64,000 bases of DNA. Source: Helicoverpa zea. Taxonomy: Eukaryota > Arthropoda > Insecta > Lepidoptera > Noctuidae. Where the stretch lies: positions 8,868,501 to 8,932,500 of the forward strand of contig NC_061465.1 of the NCBI RefSeq assembly GCF_022581195.2, given 5' to 3'. Under the pieces are notes generated by a model, which searched no databases, was not told the DNA's origin, and saw only the letters and a program-made list of their open reading frames with translations. Within the stretch, counting starts at the first letter, position 1. Each line of letters begins with the position of its first letter. The position numbers were made by a program, and so were the translations under genes. Of this stretch, positions 50,281-60,599 are shown piece after piece.

Positions 50281-50844
50281 TTATCACTGCGTCAGAACTA
50301 GTGTAACGATGTCGGTAATAACCTTACTTATTATCCTTTACGACGAGTTAATTCGTGTCGTTGTCACACAAATATTTAGAGCTTGCCGTATAAAAAAAGG
50401 ACGTCAGAGCAAACGGCATACGATTCGCAGGCGCGCGCGCCGGGAAAATCATTCTAACGTATCGAGCGCTCGAGTCGAACGTCGGTCAATCGGGAAGTGT
50501 CATCTCAAGCAATTATTTACCACGATGTATATACGAACAATATATTCGAAAAAAATTGTGCCTGTGTATCAATAATCATCTTCAATGAAGACCTTATTAA
50601 CATGTGGTACAAAAAGAAGCGTGTTTGTCAGGAAAACCTCAGTTCACCCCCAAATCGTTTGATAGAGACATTGGACATTTTGAGATTCCTGTTATTGCAA
50701 TCGTTAATTCCTTTACAAGGGACCATATGGATTATGAAACGTTTGTGATATTTTGTGACATATTTTAAGACAGCTGTGATACGATAGTGTTGTGTGAAAG
50801 ATATTTTTGATTTTGAAGAGAATTTTTAAAAGAAACTAGTCAAG
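50281..50844 (+). promoter_or_regulatory. probable 5' UTR/promoter region of the channel gene
   Basis: This is the sequence upstream of the channel start codon. It holds a short GC-rich patch (GGCGCGCGCGCC near 50430) unlike the AT-rich surroundings, and initiator-like TCAGT matches at 50194 and 50269 just upstream. Two overlapping open frames (50309-50575 and 50497-50748) look like chance uORFs in a 5' leader and show no recognisable domain. The start of transcription is not resolved, and a separate 5' exon further upstream is possible. Confidence 0.3.
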
Positions 50845-50989
50845 ATGATGTCCAAAAAGCAGCTGACTTGCATGCTTGCGCTGCATATAATGTATTTATT
50901 GGTGGGAGCTAGTATATTCTACCATATAGAGAGCCCTCTTGAAGTGAAGCAAAGGGCTGAAGACAAGCTAGAAAGGCTTGAGATTCAAA
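50845..50989 (+). CDS. two-pore-domain potassium channel, first coding exon (partial)
   Basis: The exon begins ATGATG and encodes about 48 residues before a strong donor (CAAA|GTAAGT). The peptide starts MMSKKQLTCMLALHIMYL and continues as a hydrophobic helix (LLVGASIFYHIE), then turns charged and helical (AEDKLERLEIQ). The first membrane segment ending in GA-hydrophobic-hydrophobic-x-IE, followed by a charged cap helix, is typical of M1 in two-pore-domain K+ (KCNK) channels; insect ORK1 is the closest type I can recall. An in-frame TAA lies about 20 nt upstream of the ATG, which supports this start. The pore and remaining membrane segments are not in this window, so they must be more than 13 kb downstream. 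The family is fairly secure; the exact ortholog is not. Confidence 0.7.
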
Positions 50990-51769
50990 GTAAGTAAATA
51001 ACGTAGGTACCAAATACTAAAAAAAAATAACACTCTACCGTTCAAACTGATTTGTTTATAATCTCATGTCAGACGGTTCTGACGTTGAAAACCAAGAAAA
51101 TTCTTTTTGCGTTACCAAGAATTGAGACTTCAGTTTTTTGACTCATTGATTTCCCGGTTTTCTCATTGAAAATATTTTTATCAGTTCAACTTGCTATAAA
51201 AAAAACAGTGATTGGTTATAAATTAAATTTTAGATTATTGTTAATAAAGTAGAACATTAGATGTGATAGGCAGTAACAACAGTAACAATACTTGATAAGT
51301 TTATAAAATCAATTGTCAATAAAGTTAGTGCACTTCATAATGTTTACAGGCTATCGGTACTTGTGAATATCTGTGCTATCTTGATAAAAATTAAAAACAA
51401 ATGAAAACTAATAGGTATTTCTATTGCTATTGGAGATCTTATACTCTAACGTAAAATAGCGCACTTTTTTGTAGGTTCGTTGACTTTTGACAATTTAGGT
51501 AATGTAATAACTGAAGTTATTTGAATAATCGTTATTTTGAATATAGCCTTATCTTTGGTAAAGGTAATCTTTGTAACCAATTTGAGTTCAAAAAAAGTGT
51601 GTTGTGAAAACCCATTTTCATTTTATACAGAAATAGAGATGTGTACTAATTCTTAATTCGGAAATACCGTTTCTATTTTAAATTATGCTTAAACTTGACT
51701 TCAATTCTGGTGATACACATACATATAATTACCTAACAGTTAGGTACCTTTACCAGAATTTAAAATGTT

Positions 51770-51820
51770 GTCATCGTCGTTTCACCCGAAAGATGCCCAT
51801 TGCTGGACTACCTAAATCAA
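51770..51820. mobile_element. LINE-tail scrap
   Basis: CCCGAAAGATGCCCATTGCTGGACTACCT preceded by GTCATCGTCG is a short remnant of the same RTE-type 3' tail seen at 28202. Confidence 0.4.
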
Positions 51821-52149
51821 AATCTACGTACCTAAATAGGATATAGTGAAAAAGTTAATAATACGTGCGTTTTTCTTATAGCTATTATTGATTTAAACTG
51901 TGTTTAATTGTCATTGTAGTGCAACGTGAGTTGTTAAGAATATCGGTATTTTTTCCTGCAAACCGTTCGTACCTGATATACCTGTGTTATTTGTATCGTG
52001 TTTAGAAAGATAATGTAAATAGGTATATAAGATTTATATGCCTAATTTAAATGCGTTTTGCGCAGTACTTCTGAATAAGAACATAAACTTTTTATATAAC
52101 TATACCTACAATTAATTCTACTGAAGACTTCAAAGCGATGTAAGATAGC

Positions 52150-52345
52150 TCATCCTCCGATCCTTTTTCCCAATTATGTTGGGGTCGGCTTCCAGTCTCA
52201 TCGGATTCAGCTGAGTACCAGTGCTTTACAAGAAGCGACCTCCTCAACCCAGTTACCCGGGCAGCCAATACCCCTTGGTTAGACTGGTGTCAGACTTACT
52301 GGCTTCTGACTACCCGTAACGACTGCCAAGGATGTTCAATAGTTT
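52150..52345 (+). repeat. SINE-like lepidopteran repeat
   Basis: CCTTTTTCCCAATTATGTTG, GGGTCGGCTTCCAGTCTCAT, AACCCAGTTACCCGGGCAGC and CCCCTTGGTTAGACTGGTGT form a complete-looking copy of the family also found in reverse at 33853 and 59845 and partially at 52870 and 55328. Confidence 0.7.
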
Positions 52346-52869
52346 AAAAATTCGCGTTTTCCCGTGCCTAAATCAATTGCTTCATCTTAGCATATCTTCA
52401 GAAAAAAATAGCAATGAAATATAATAAAAAAATATATATCGGTCTATAGGCGCTTATGCTGGCATTTATTTATTTTTATACGATTACAACCAAATAAGTT
52501 CATACAAAAAATACGTAAAGCTATTTAAAGAAAAACACACATAACAGAAAATATATCAACAGCCTCTTTTTCCTTTCAACCGATACAAATAAGCCTATCT
52601 TCGGAACCTCTCTATAATCGTCAATGTGTCATTCATTCCATTGTTTTGATCACGCGACCAGATAAAAAAAGTTGAGACAATTGTCTATGTGAAGAGTTGC
52701 ATGTGCTTCAACTGTGTATCAATGTAGACCTTCATGGTTATCGATAAGTAGCACTCTATCGTTAAAGATTGTGATTAGAAAAAAGTTTACATGACCTACA
52801 AGAGGATTGCTTTTGATCATCAGTTTTTTTTATCTCATAGACTTTCTATGAAGATAGGATAGGCTCCTT

Positions 52870-52945
52870 GTAAAACATTAATACTAAGCTGCATCCGGTT
52901 AGACTGGAAGCAGACCCGAACATAGTTGAGAAAAGGGTAGGCAGA
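52870..52945 (-). repeat. partial SINE-like repeat
   Basis: AAGCTGCATCCGGTTAGACT followed by GGAAGCAGACCCGAACATAG matches the reverse of the 5' part of the repeat at 52150. Confidence 0.55.
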
Positions 52946-54294
52946 TGAAACTTTCTATCAAAATATCTGAAAAAAATCTCAGATTTATAAAAGTTAAAAA
53001 AAATACACATTGTTTAGAATCTATCAGTTACATTTACACTTACAATTATGCAAACCTGAAAAAAATTATACCACACAAAGAATAGTAAACAATTATAATT
53101 AAATAAAGACTCTTACTTATTATAATTACGGTACCTAATAAATTCAACTACGTAATGCATTTGAAACTGTTTGTCTAATCTCTAATCTGTATATGTAAAT
53201 TAAGTAAATAATGCATAATATATTTATTGACTTAAATAAAATAATCCCAGTTATATTGTAGGTACGATATTCTTCGCTAAACATGTTTTCCTCAGTAAAG
53301 GTGTGATTGCTAAATAGCTATATTTCACAACTAATGATTATGGACTGCGTCTAAAAATGAATATTTATTAGGACAGCACAAAGGTAAACAAATATTGAAG
53401 ATAATTAAAATTGACAGTTGCAGTAACGCAGGCGTTTGATTGACTAAAAACAGTTTAAAATACAATTTAATAAACTTACCTACCCAGCATTTTCCAATCC
53501 TTAGTTTTTGACAAATCAACTAAAATATATATAACCAACGAATGATCTCATTTCATTACTTCAAACTATTTTTATAGCACCCTAAATATTTAACGTAACA
53601 ATAAACTAAGTCAACTAAGTATTCAAAGGATAATCTTGCAGTTTCAAAACAAATTTCAGCGTGAAAACGATGGAATTTTTGTTACAGTTATCATTACAAT
53701 GTTTCTTTAGAGAGAGACATCATAAAAATATTAAAAGTAATCATAAAAGTTAATTAAGACGTGTGATTCAGATGTCTGTAAACAATTTTTAACGTAAAAG
53801 AGTATTTTGCTTTACTAATAACACGAAATTAAACTAGTCATGTATAATTATAAACTGTTTAAGTAAACATTTAATTCAAGGAATTTACTAGTTAGGATCA
53901 GTTCGCAAATGTATGTACAAGACATATTAACGTAAAAAGTATTAATAATCATATCTTCTTACTTTTCCCTAACCTACCGTGGTTGCCTATTGCTGAGCTA
54001 AGGTAGGTATCCTTCTAACCTTCTTTGTCATAATGGCTGAAGCGGCCAAAACCCAAGTTTCCCATAAACTCGTAGGTACATAAGAAAGTAGTGTAAGTTA
54101 ACTTTAAAACCTTTACTCATTCATATCTCTGAAACAAACAGAAAAAAAAGGAAACTATGACATATAACTTCTTTGAAAATACTACACCATTTGTAATAAT
54201 TGTCAATTACTCTTTCTATGATATAGAATATAACTACTGTAGGGATGTTATGAGCATTATAATGATGCGGGTAACATCGTTAGGTAAGGCTATA

Positions 54295-55254
54295 CTTCGG
54301 CCGTTCAGAGAATGCGTTCCTGACACCTATCAGTTAGTCACGACTAGTGATGGGCACAACATAACACTGAGTTCGTTACCGTTCCTTCAAAATGAACCGC
54401 CGCATTATTTTAAGATTATTTTCGTTTTAAATTGGCGGAATCATTTGTTTTATATTTTAGTTATTTAAGTGGAAACCAAAAAAAGGTAATATTCATATAA
54501 TAAAATTGTTTTATTTATTCTTTGTTACAAGTACATTGAATTGAATGTGCGAACAGAATATTAATCAGACTCCGATTTGCTTGAGGAGGTGGTGTCTTCA
54601 TCATCATCTTCGCCTACATGTATAATTATATTATTATCAATAACAGAATCAATCCTGATATCTCGGTCTAACAAAAGCCAGGTAATCAAATAAAAACAGA
54701 TCGAAAACACTTGAAAAACGTGGTCTATGCGCACGAAACGACAACGGACGACTGTTTTAGCGTCACAAAATGGCGGCCCATAACGCCATTTGGGGTTACC
54801 ATTTTTAATCTAAGTATAAAAATGCGGTTTGGTCATAGTTTTATTCTTATATTTCATAAACGTTATAATTAAGTCTTATAGTCCATTATTTTCCAATTCT
54901 TAAAAAGAAAATCAAAACGTGTTATTTTATATTATAACTGTATAAGAACAGATTACGATACTTGCCTGTTATTTTTAGCACAGCACTACAAAATATAAAC
55001 CGCTGACATAACCTTGTAATAGCGCAGTATAGATTTAGAAAAATATTGTTTACCAAGTTATTTGACACTCAGTTTGGCACAAAATTATAACATTCATTGA
55101 TTATTGATATAATAATGTTGTTTTAATGCTCCTCAATTGTTAAAACGGTAAACAACCAGCAAAAATATTTTTATCGTAACTGCAACGCCATTGCAAAGTT
55201 ACGTCGTCAGTTCAATCGCGACGTGTCAGGAACGCATTCTCTGAATGGCCGAAC
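54295..55254. mobile_element. 960-bp TIR element with probable TATA duplication
   Basis: The left end CTTCGGCCGTTCAGAGAATG and CGTTCCTGACAC (54295-54326) is repeated in reverse at 55223-55254 with two mismatches in 32. TATA flanks both ends (54291-54294 and 55255-55258). The interior holds AT-rich sequence and no transposase frame; a plus-strand frame at 54157-54468 runs across the left end and is not a gene. The superfamily is not assigned. Confidence 0.75.
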
Positions 55255-55327
55255 TATAATAAAAGTAATTTATAATTTGTTTCATCACCTAACTTATCTA
55301 ATCCATTTCATTGACCACGTTTTTATC

Positions 55328-55372
55328 CTTCGAGCCTTTTTCCCAACAATGTTGGGGTCGGTTTCCAGGTGT
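55328..55372 (+). repeat. short scrap of the SINE-like repeat
   Basis: CCTTCGAGCCTTTTTCCCAA followed by CAATGTTGGGGTCGGTTTCC matches the first 40 bases of the copy at 52150. Confidence 0.5.
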
Positions 55373-55563
55373 TCGGTGTTGTCGGTCGTTGACCACGTAT
55401 TATAATGGTTGCATAAATATGCAACCATTAAACTATAAAATGTCAGGTTATTTTATAATGAGAAATTGGGTATGTATCAGGTATTTAATTAATTTAGATG
55501 AGACATTCTGCCGCGGGATTGATCGAAAGAGTTCGAGAGCCCTGGTACACGATGGGTTTTTAG

Positions 55564-56640
55564 CAGTGGCGGATTTACAGACTTGCCGCTAGTAGGCCAT
55601 TCAATTTTTGCCGCCTCTAATGATTGTGAACTTAATGATATTTCTGTCAGTTACTAGATTATTTTTGCAAGCCTCTATGTACCGAGGAGTTTAATATTAA
55701 CAAGTTTATATGACAGCGACTTTGAAAAGTAAAACCTCTGTAACTTTTAAACGGCTCAATCGATTTTCATCAAACATGTCTAAGAACACTCGCTCGTAAA
55801 ACACCTGTAGTACAAAAAAATACTAAATTGAAATCGGTTCATTAGTTCGGGTGCTATGATTCAGTGGCGGCGTAGCATCGGGTCATCGGGAAAAAACGAC
55901 AAATGTAAAAACTTTTCTGTTCCAAAACTCAATAATTGTGTACCAAAACGAGTAAAAAAAAACCGCCGTAAAGTGAAAAAGTTTTTAGTTTTGGGACACA
56001 AAAATACCTACCCAAACAAGAGCGAAAAAAAAGCACTGCAAAGAGAAGAAGCCGCGAGCGTAGCGAGCGCGAAATTTTTGATGTTTGGGACGCAATAACA
56101 CCTAAAGAAATCAGAAAACAGTCACTGTCAAGTGAAAGGCGCGAGCGCAGCGAGCGCGAAATTTTTTGAGTCTTGGAACACAAAAATACTCAAACAAGCT
56201 TGAAAAAAAACCAGTGTAAAGGGAAAAAGCTGAGAGCGCAACGAGCGCGAAATTTTTCGAGTTTTGGGACACAAAAGTCCTCCACCTCATAAACAGCTTA
56301 GAAATCGTCAGATGTTTTTGCTACTTCGGTGCTTTAACTTTTTGTTAGTTTGAGGACTCAAAGGGCGCAGAACAAACCTGGTATGATGAAGTAATTTATT
56401 TTACTTTTATTGAAACGCTATTAGAATATTTTAAAATTCATGATCACATAAGTACCTAAGTATATATTACAGTTTATTAATTTTGCGTTTATTAATCGTT
56501 TATTTATATAGGTATGGATTGTGTACTCATATACTCAATTATAAAAAAAAACCTGTAAAAAAAATTGGTAAATTTGCCGCCCCTCTAAATCTGCCGCCCT
56601 AGGCACTGGCCTACTTGGCCTATTGGTAAATCCGCCACTG
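55564..56640. mobile_element. non-autonomous hAT-like element with GTTTTTAG duplication
   Basis: The element begins CAGTGGCGGATTTACAGAC and ends GGTAAATCCGCCACTG, a 15-bp inverted end. Perfect 8-bp duplications GTTTTTAG lie at 55556-55563 and 56641-56648, the hAT length. The 1077-bp interior carries three units of an internal 87-91-bp tandem repeat (AGCGAGCGCGAAATTTTT at about 56062, 56149 and 56240) with GGGACACAAAAATAC-like spacers. No transposase frame is present; the open frames at 55856-56183 are products of the internal repeat. Confidence 0.92.
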
Positions 56641-56648
56641 GTTTTTAG

Positions 56649-57055
56649 TCAGTAAAGTCTGACACGCCCTCACCGCTGCGCTGCTAACCTACAGCGGGAG
56701 GGATGATTTTTACTATCGTAAAAAAGAGATGAGAGATTCTAACAGTCTGCATAACTGTAATATTTCATACTTACTATAAAATTTTATGAGTATTAATAAT
56801 ACCTTCATATGTGTTTCATTGGCACCATAATTTTATGGAACACGATTTATAACGATGCGATTTTGCATATTCTATATCTACAGGTATGTGCGATAAAGCT
56901 AGAGAGCTTATTTGTTAGGTTATGACACTAATTTCTCCTCGTCCTATTCAAAAAACTTTTTCAGTATTAGATAACTCATTCGTTGCTGTTAAAGGTCACT
57001 ATCCGGGACGAAGTAGTTTCCACAGCGCGCGCGAAAAATGCTGATCAAAAGCTAG
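56649..57055 (+). mobile_element. gene-free DNA ending in a Helitron-like 3' end
   Basis: CCGGGACGAAGTAGTTTCCA and ATCAAAAGCTAG followed by T at 57052-57055 match the 3' end of the Lep1-like family. The 5' end was not found, so the left border is open and the stretch 56649-56990 may be ordinary intron. Confidence 0.4.
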
Positions 57056-57889
57056 TTCGTAATACCACAGAGTACTAAATAGTTACTACGGTAATACGCC
57101 TCTTGCGAGTATAGGATAAATCGTAGTATTATCTTTAACAATAATCACTGCATTATTTTCTCTTTATCTGTTTATCTGAGCGCTTCATAACACCTAATGT
57201 CCTCAACCTGAAATGCATAATCAGGTAATTAATGTGCATACCTTACTAACATTGTGTATTTGTGCAATTATCTATAGAACGGCTTCTATTAAAAAATATA
57301 ACTCTAGAAGTTACCTGTGTATGCGACAGAAATATGTATACGTCATGTTTTGTTGAATGCATAAGACAGATACCCATTACACCTTTCTTTTTTGATAGAG
57401 TTTACAGCAGAATTAATGTTTTATCTATTATTTTCATACTTCTGTTACTTATCTTCATGCTAAAATTAAAGCATTTTCTGCAATTCGTCAAAATTACAAC
57501 TTCAAAATACACTTTCTGACTGTCATATTTTAAACCACAAAGGTATAGTTTTAGTCTAAAACCAACATACATTGACATTTTACAGTATATATTTAGATGC
57601 AACAACTATAGAGTTATGTACACCCATCTATAGATATCGGTTCATAATTAACTACGATCAGCCATTGTCATTTACCTCATTGTTCTAGCGTATATTTTCA
57701 TGTCAACCGCTTTACTTGTATGCTATAAGTAGAAATTATTTTCCTTGTAAGCTAAAAAGTAGCGTTTATTTTCAGACGTTTCTATGCAGTTATGAAATCT
57801 ATGTTTACTTCTGAAAATCTGCGTCTTGTTGTTTATAAAATGCGCAGTGGAAGTTGGAAATACTAAATTAGGTAAAATAATTATCGTTT

Positions 57890-58026
57890 TCCCGTGGTTT
57901 CAACCGCGTCATGTGTGAACTTCTACCCGTACCGGGATAAAATATAGCTTGTTACTCGGGAAGAGTTTAGCTTTCCAACAGTGAAATATTTTTTTCAAAA
58001 CGGTTCATTAGTTTCGGAGCCTCTTA
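57890..58026 (-). mobile_element. Helitron-like fragment, reverse orientation
   Basis: TTTCCCGTGGTTTCAACCGC, TACCCGTACCGGGATAAAAT and CGGTTCATTAGTTTCGGAGC are the reverse complement of the family core. Ends are lost. Confidence 0.55.
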
Positions 58027-58477
58027 TCTTTATTTTGTTTTAAGACCCTATTAAATAGATAAGTAGCGAAAATAGCCGACATGCAATACTAATTCGTAAC
58101 ACATTTTAAACAGTGCAAACAAAAATAGAAACACAATAACGATAATCGAATAGCTACATAAATCGAGAAGTTTTATCGATTGAGGTTACGAAAATATCAT
58201 TTTATAATTGCTCCGTACATGCTCCGATTTCATTTCCTTCCTAGTTCTTAATTTAATTATGAAATTAAGTGCACATCAAAGAGTACAGCTGTTTAGATAT
58301 AGGACAAATAAACACATTCTAAATTCTCTATTTATCTTATTGGGCTGGTAATTAACTAACATTTGTAGGAGATCATGTGAATTAGGTTTTTAGGGAAAGT
58401 GTGGACTCACTGAAATAATTCTATGATTACATCACATCACAGTAGTGTCATGAAAGTTTACATTTGTGGATGTTTGC

Positions 58478-58691
58478 AACTTTTTCAAGTAAACTACTGA
58501 AGAGATTTGGCTGAAATTTAACTTTATAAGAAAGTATTGTATCACCTACACATCCGAATATCGAATATCATATTAGCTACTTTTATCTGGGTGCGGGAAA
58601 CTAATCATAGCATACATACTATCAGAATCACATATGCATGGGCTGTTCAGTTTTTGCGGTAAGCGTGTAGAACCTCGGGAGAAGAAGCTAG
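58478..58691 (+). mobile_element. diverged Helitron-like copy
   Basis: AAACTACTGAAGAGATTTGG, TTAGCTACTTTTATCTGGGT and a final GAAGAAGCTAG followed by T mark an old copy of the Lep1-like family in forward orientation. Confidence 0.5.
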
Positions 58692-59145
58692 TTATATCCA
58701 CAAAATAAGTAATAAGGTAAAGAAAACTGTCCCTTGTTACAAAATGTTGTTTTACTAAACGTTGACGATATAGATCTTTTCATCAATAGTGATCAATAGT
58801 GTTGTCATGTTGCCATCTCATAAATTGTCGATAATCACTTCTGTACTGTTTGACAAACTGATGACGTGTGTAAGTTAACGATCGTTTAACCGGACCGACA
58901 CGTTCAAATAACTTGTAATTAGAAGTCTTTTAGGCCATTTTCCTGATGGTAAATAATGAAAAGATATATTATAATATACACAATACATAAATAGCTTCAA
59001 ACGTACTTATTTATGCATTGTCTATTGAATTCTATTAAAATATTTTGACGTTGACGCTTTCGGTTGATTGCTGGAAAAAAGATAGGTTGTATAGAACCAA
59101 TTTGCCATGTTATAGAGTTTTATTTAGATGCTAACTTCGGCCAGT

Positions 59146-59230
59146 GGTTTCACCCGCGTGGCATGACAACTACTCCGTGCATCCGGATAACAAGTAGCCA
59201 ATACCTTTCCTCAATAAATGAGCTAGCACA
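59146..59230 (-). mobile_element. Helitron-like fragment, reverse orientation
   Basis: GTGGTTTCACCCGCGTGGCA followed by CCGGATAACAAGTAGCCAAT and TCAATAAATGAGCTA is the reverse of the core seen at 32717-32909. Confidence 0.5.
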
Positions 59231-59844
59231 GATTTTTTTTTTAATCAGATGATATAATTCATATGATTACCGCAGTTAATAAACAGATAAACAAATAAGA
59301 AAACAAACTTTTCAGCTTTGTATGTGATTTAGAGATAAAATAATAAAGTATACGGTAGAGTAGAGAATCAACATTTTCTTGGTTACAAGTACCCGAAACT
59401 CTGCTTCGTTAGAGGAAACCAAACACTAAAACTTCCCGCGATTTTAAATCGATACAATATAAATCAAACCTTTTCGGATCGTACTGACACCTGTAATGGC
59501 TCATCCAACAGAAAAATAAACACTTAATTAGAACATTTGTATTATCAAAGTGTTGCCATGAATCATTGCTTACTTCAGACCATAGATTGATGACGCAAAA
59601 ACTACAAGATAATACGTTTGTGTGGTCATTAGTCTAAGTATTACTTCAACATTGATTTTCCCAAGTTATGCTATTGTGGAAAAGCCTGAGAAATTGTAAC
59701 GTCTCTTTTCAGCTCTTTTTTTGTTAATTTCTCGTACTAAGATGACAGTACATTTCAATTTTTAATCGAGTAGTTATGGTTCTTAAATCGGTATTCGTAA
59801 TTTTTTGTTCATTTTTCATCGTGAGGCTTATGTAAAGTAAGAAA

Positions 59845-60025
59845 GTCTGACCATCAGTCTTACCAAGGGGTGTCGAGCTGTCCGTGTAACTGAGTTAAAG
59901 AGATAGGTAATCGCTTTACCTCAAACACCGGTAAGTACTTAGGTACTCAGCTGCATCGGGTTAGACTGGAAACCGATCAGATATCTCATCTGCCTAACCT
60001 TTTCCCAACAATAAATGGGTTCGGA
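59845..60025 (-). repeat. SINE-like lepidopteran repeat
   Basis: TCTTACCAAGGGGTGTCGAG, CTCAGCTGCATCGGGTTAGA and CCTTTTCCCAACAATAAATG follow, in reverse, the same family as 52150. It is fairly diverged. Confidence 0.6.
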
Positions 60026-60544
60026 TTCATTGCGAATACACCAAATAGCCAGTTTTCTTTTATGATAATTATATTTTCATAAATAGAGACGGTGATTGCT
60101 TAAAGCCTTCAAGTGATCATCACAATCAAAATCATAAATTCATGAGCGTGACCGCGCATTACTAGTTAACACTAGTAATAAACACATAATGTAGGGATAA
60201 ACAAATGTTTATGCCGAACAAGCTAGATTGCCTTAAAATTACAACTCGGTCATGAGCAATGCTGTGCTAAACAGGTCTTGGGATGTTGAACGAATAGATG
60301 TGTCGTTTTAATTTCTTACATTTCAAAATTGTTCGTTATTTTTGTAAAAAAAATCGTTGGTCCCATTAAAGGTCCTTGGGCAATCCTTCTTTTGGGTTCT
60401 GGGTTTGATCCTGTTAATGTCAACTTGGTGTCTATTTCTATGATTATGCTCCAGGTCATTTAAATAACACTCAAACAATTGTACAAGTTAAATCCTTTTG
60501 TAAAATTCTAGGCTTCAAACATAATTCTGCGCATTTTGTTAAAA

Positions 60545-60589
60545 TAGGTAGGTATAAAAGTGAGTACCTCTCACTTTTATACCTACCTA
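60545..60589. repeat. perfect 20-bp hairpin with 5-base loop
   Basis: TAGGTAGGTATAAAAGTGAG (60545-60564) is followed by TACCT and its exact reverse complement (60570-60589). It is a stand-alone palindrome with no larger element visible around it. The stem is shorter than a typical microRNA precursor. Confidence 0.8.
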
Positions 60590-60599
60590 AAAAAGTATT

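Noticed and set aside
50309..50748. Two open frames upstream of the channel exon
   Set aside because: They lie in the presumed 5' leader and have no domain; treated as possible uORFs only.
54157..54468. 103-codon open frame
   Set aside because: Runs from unique DNA into the terminal repeat of a transposon; no domain.
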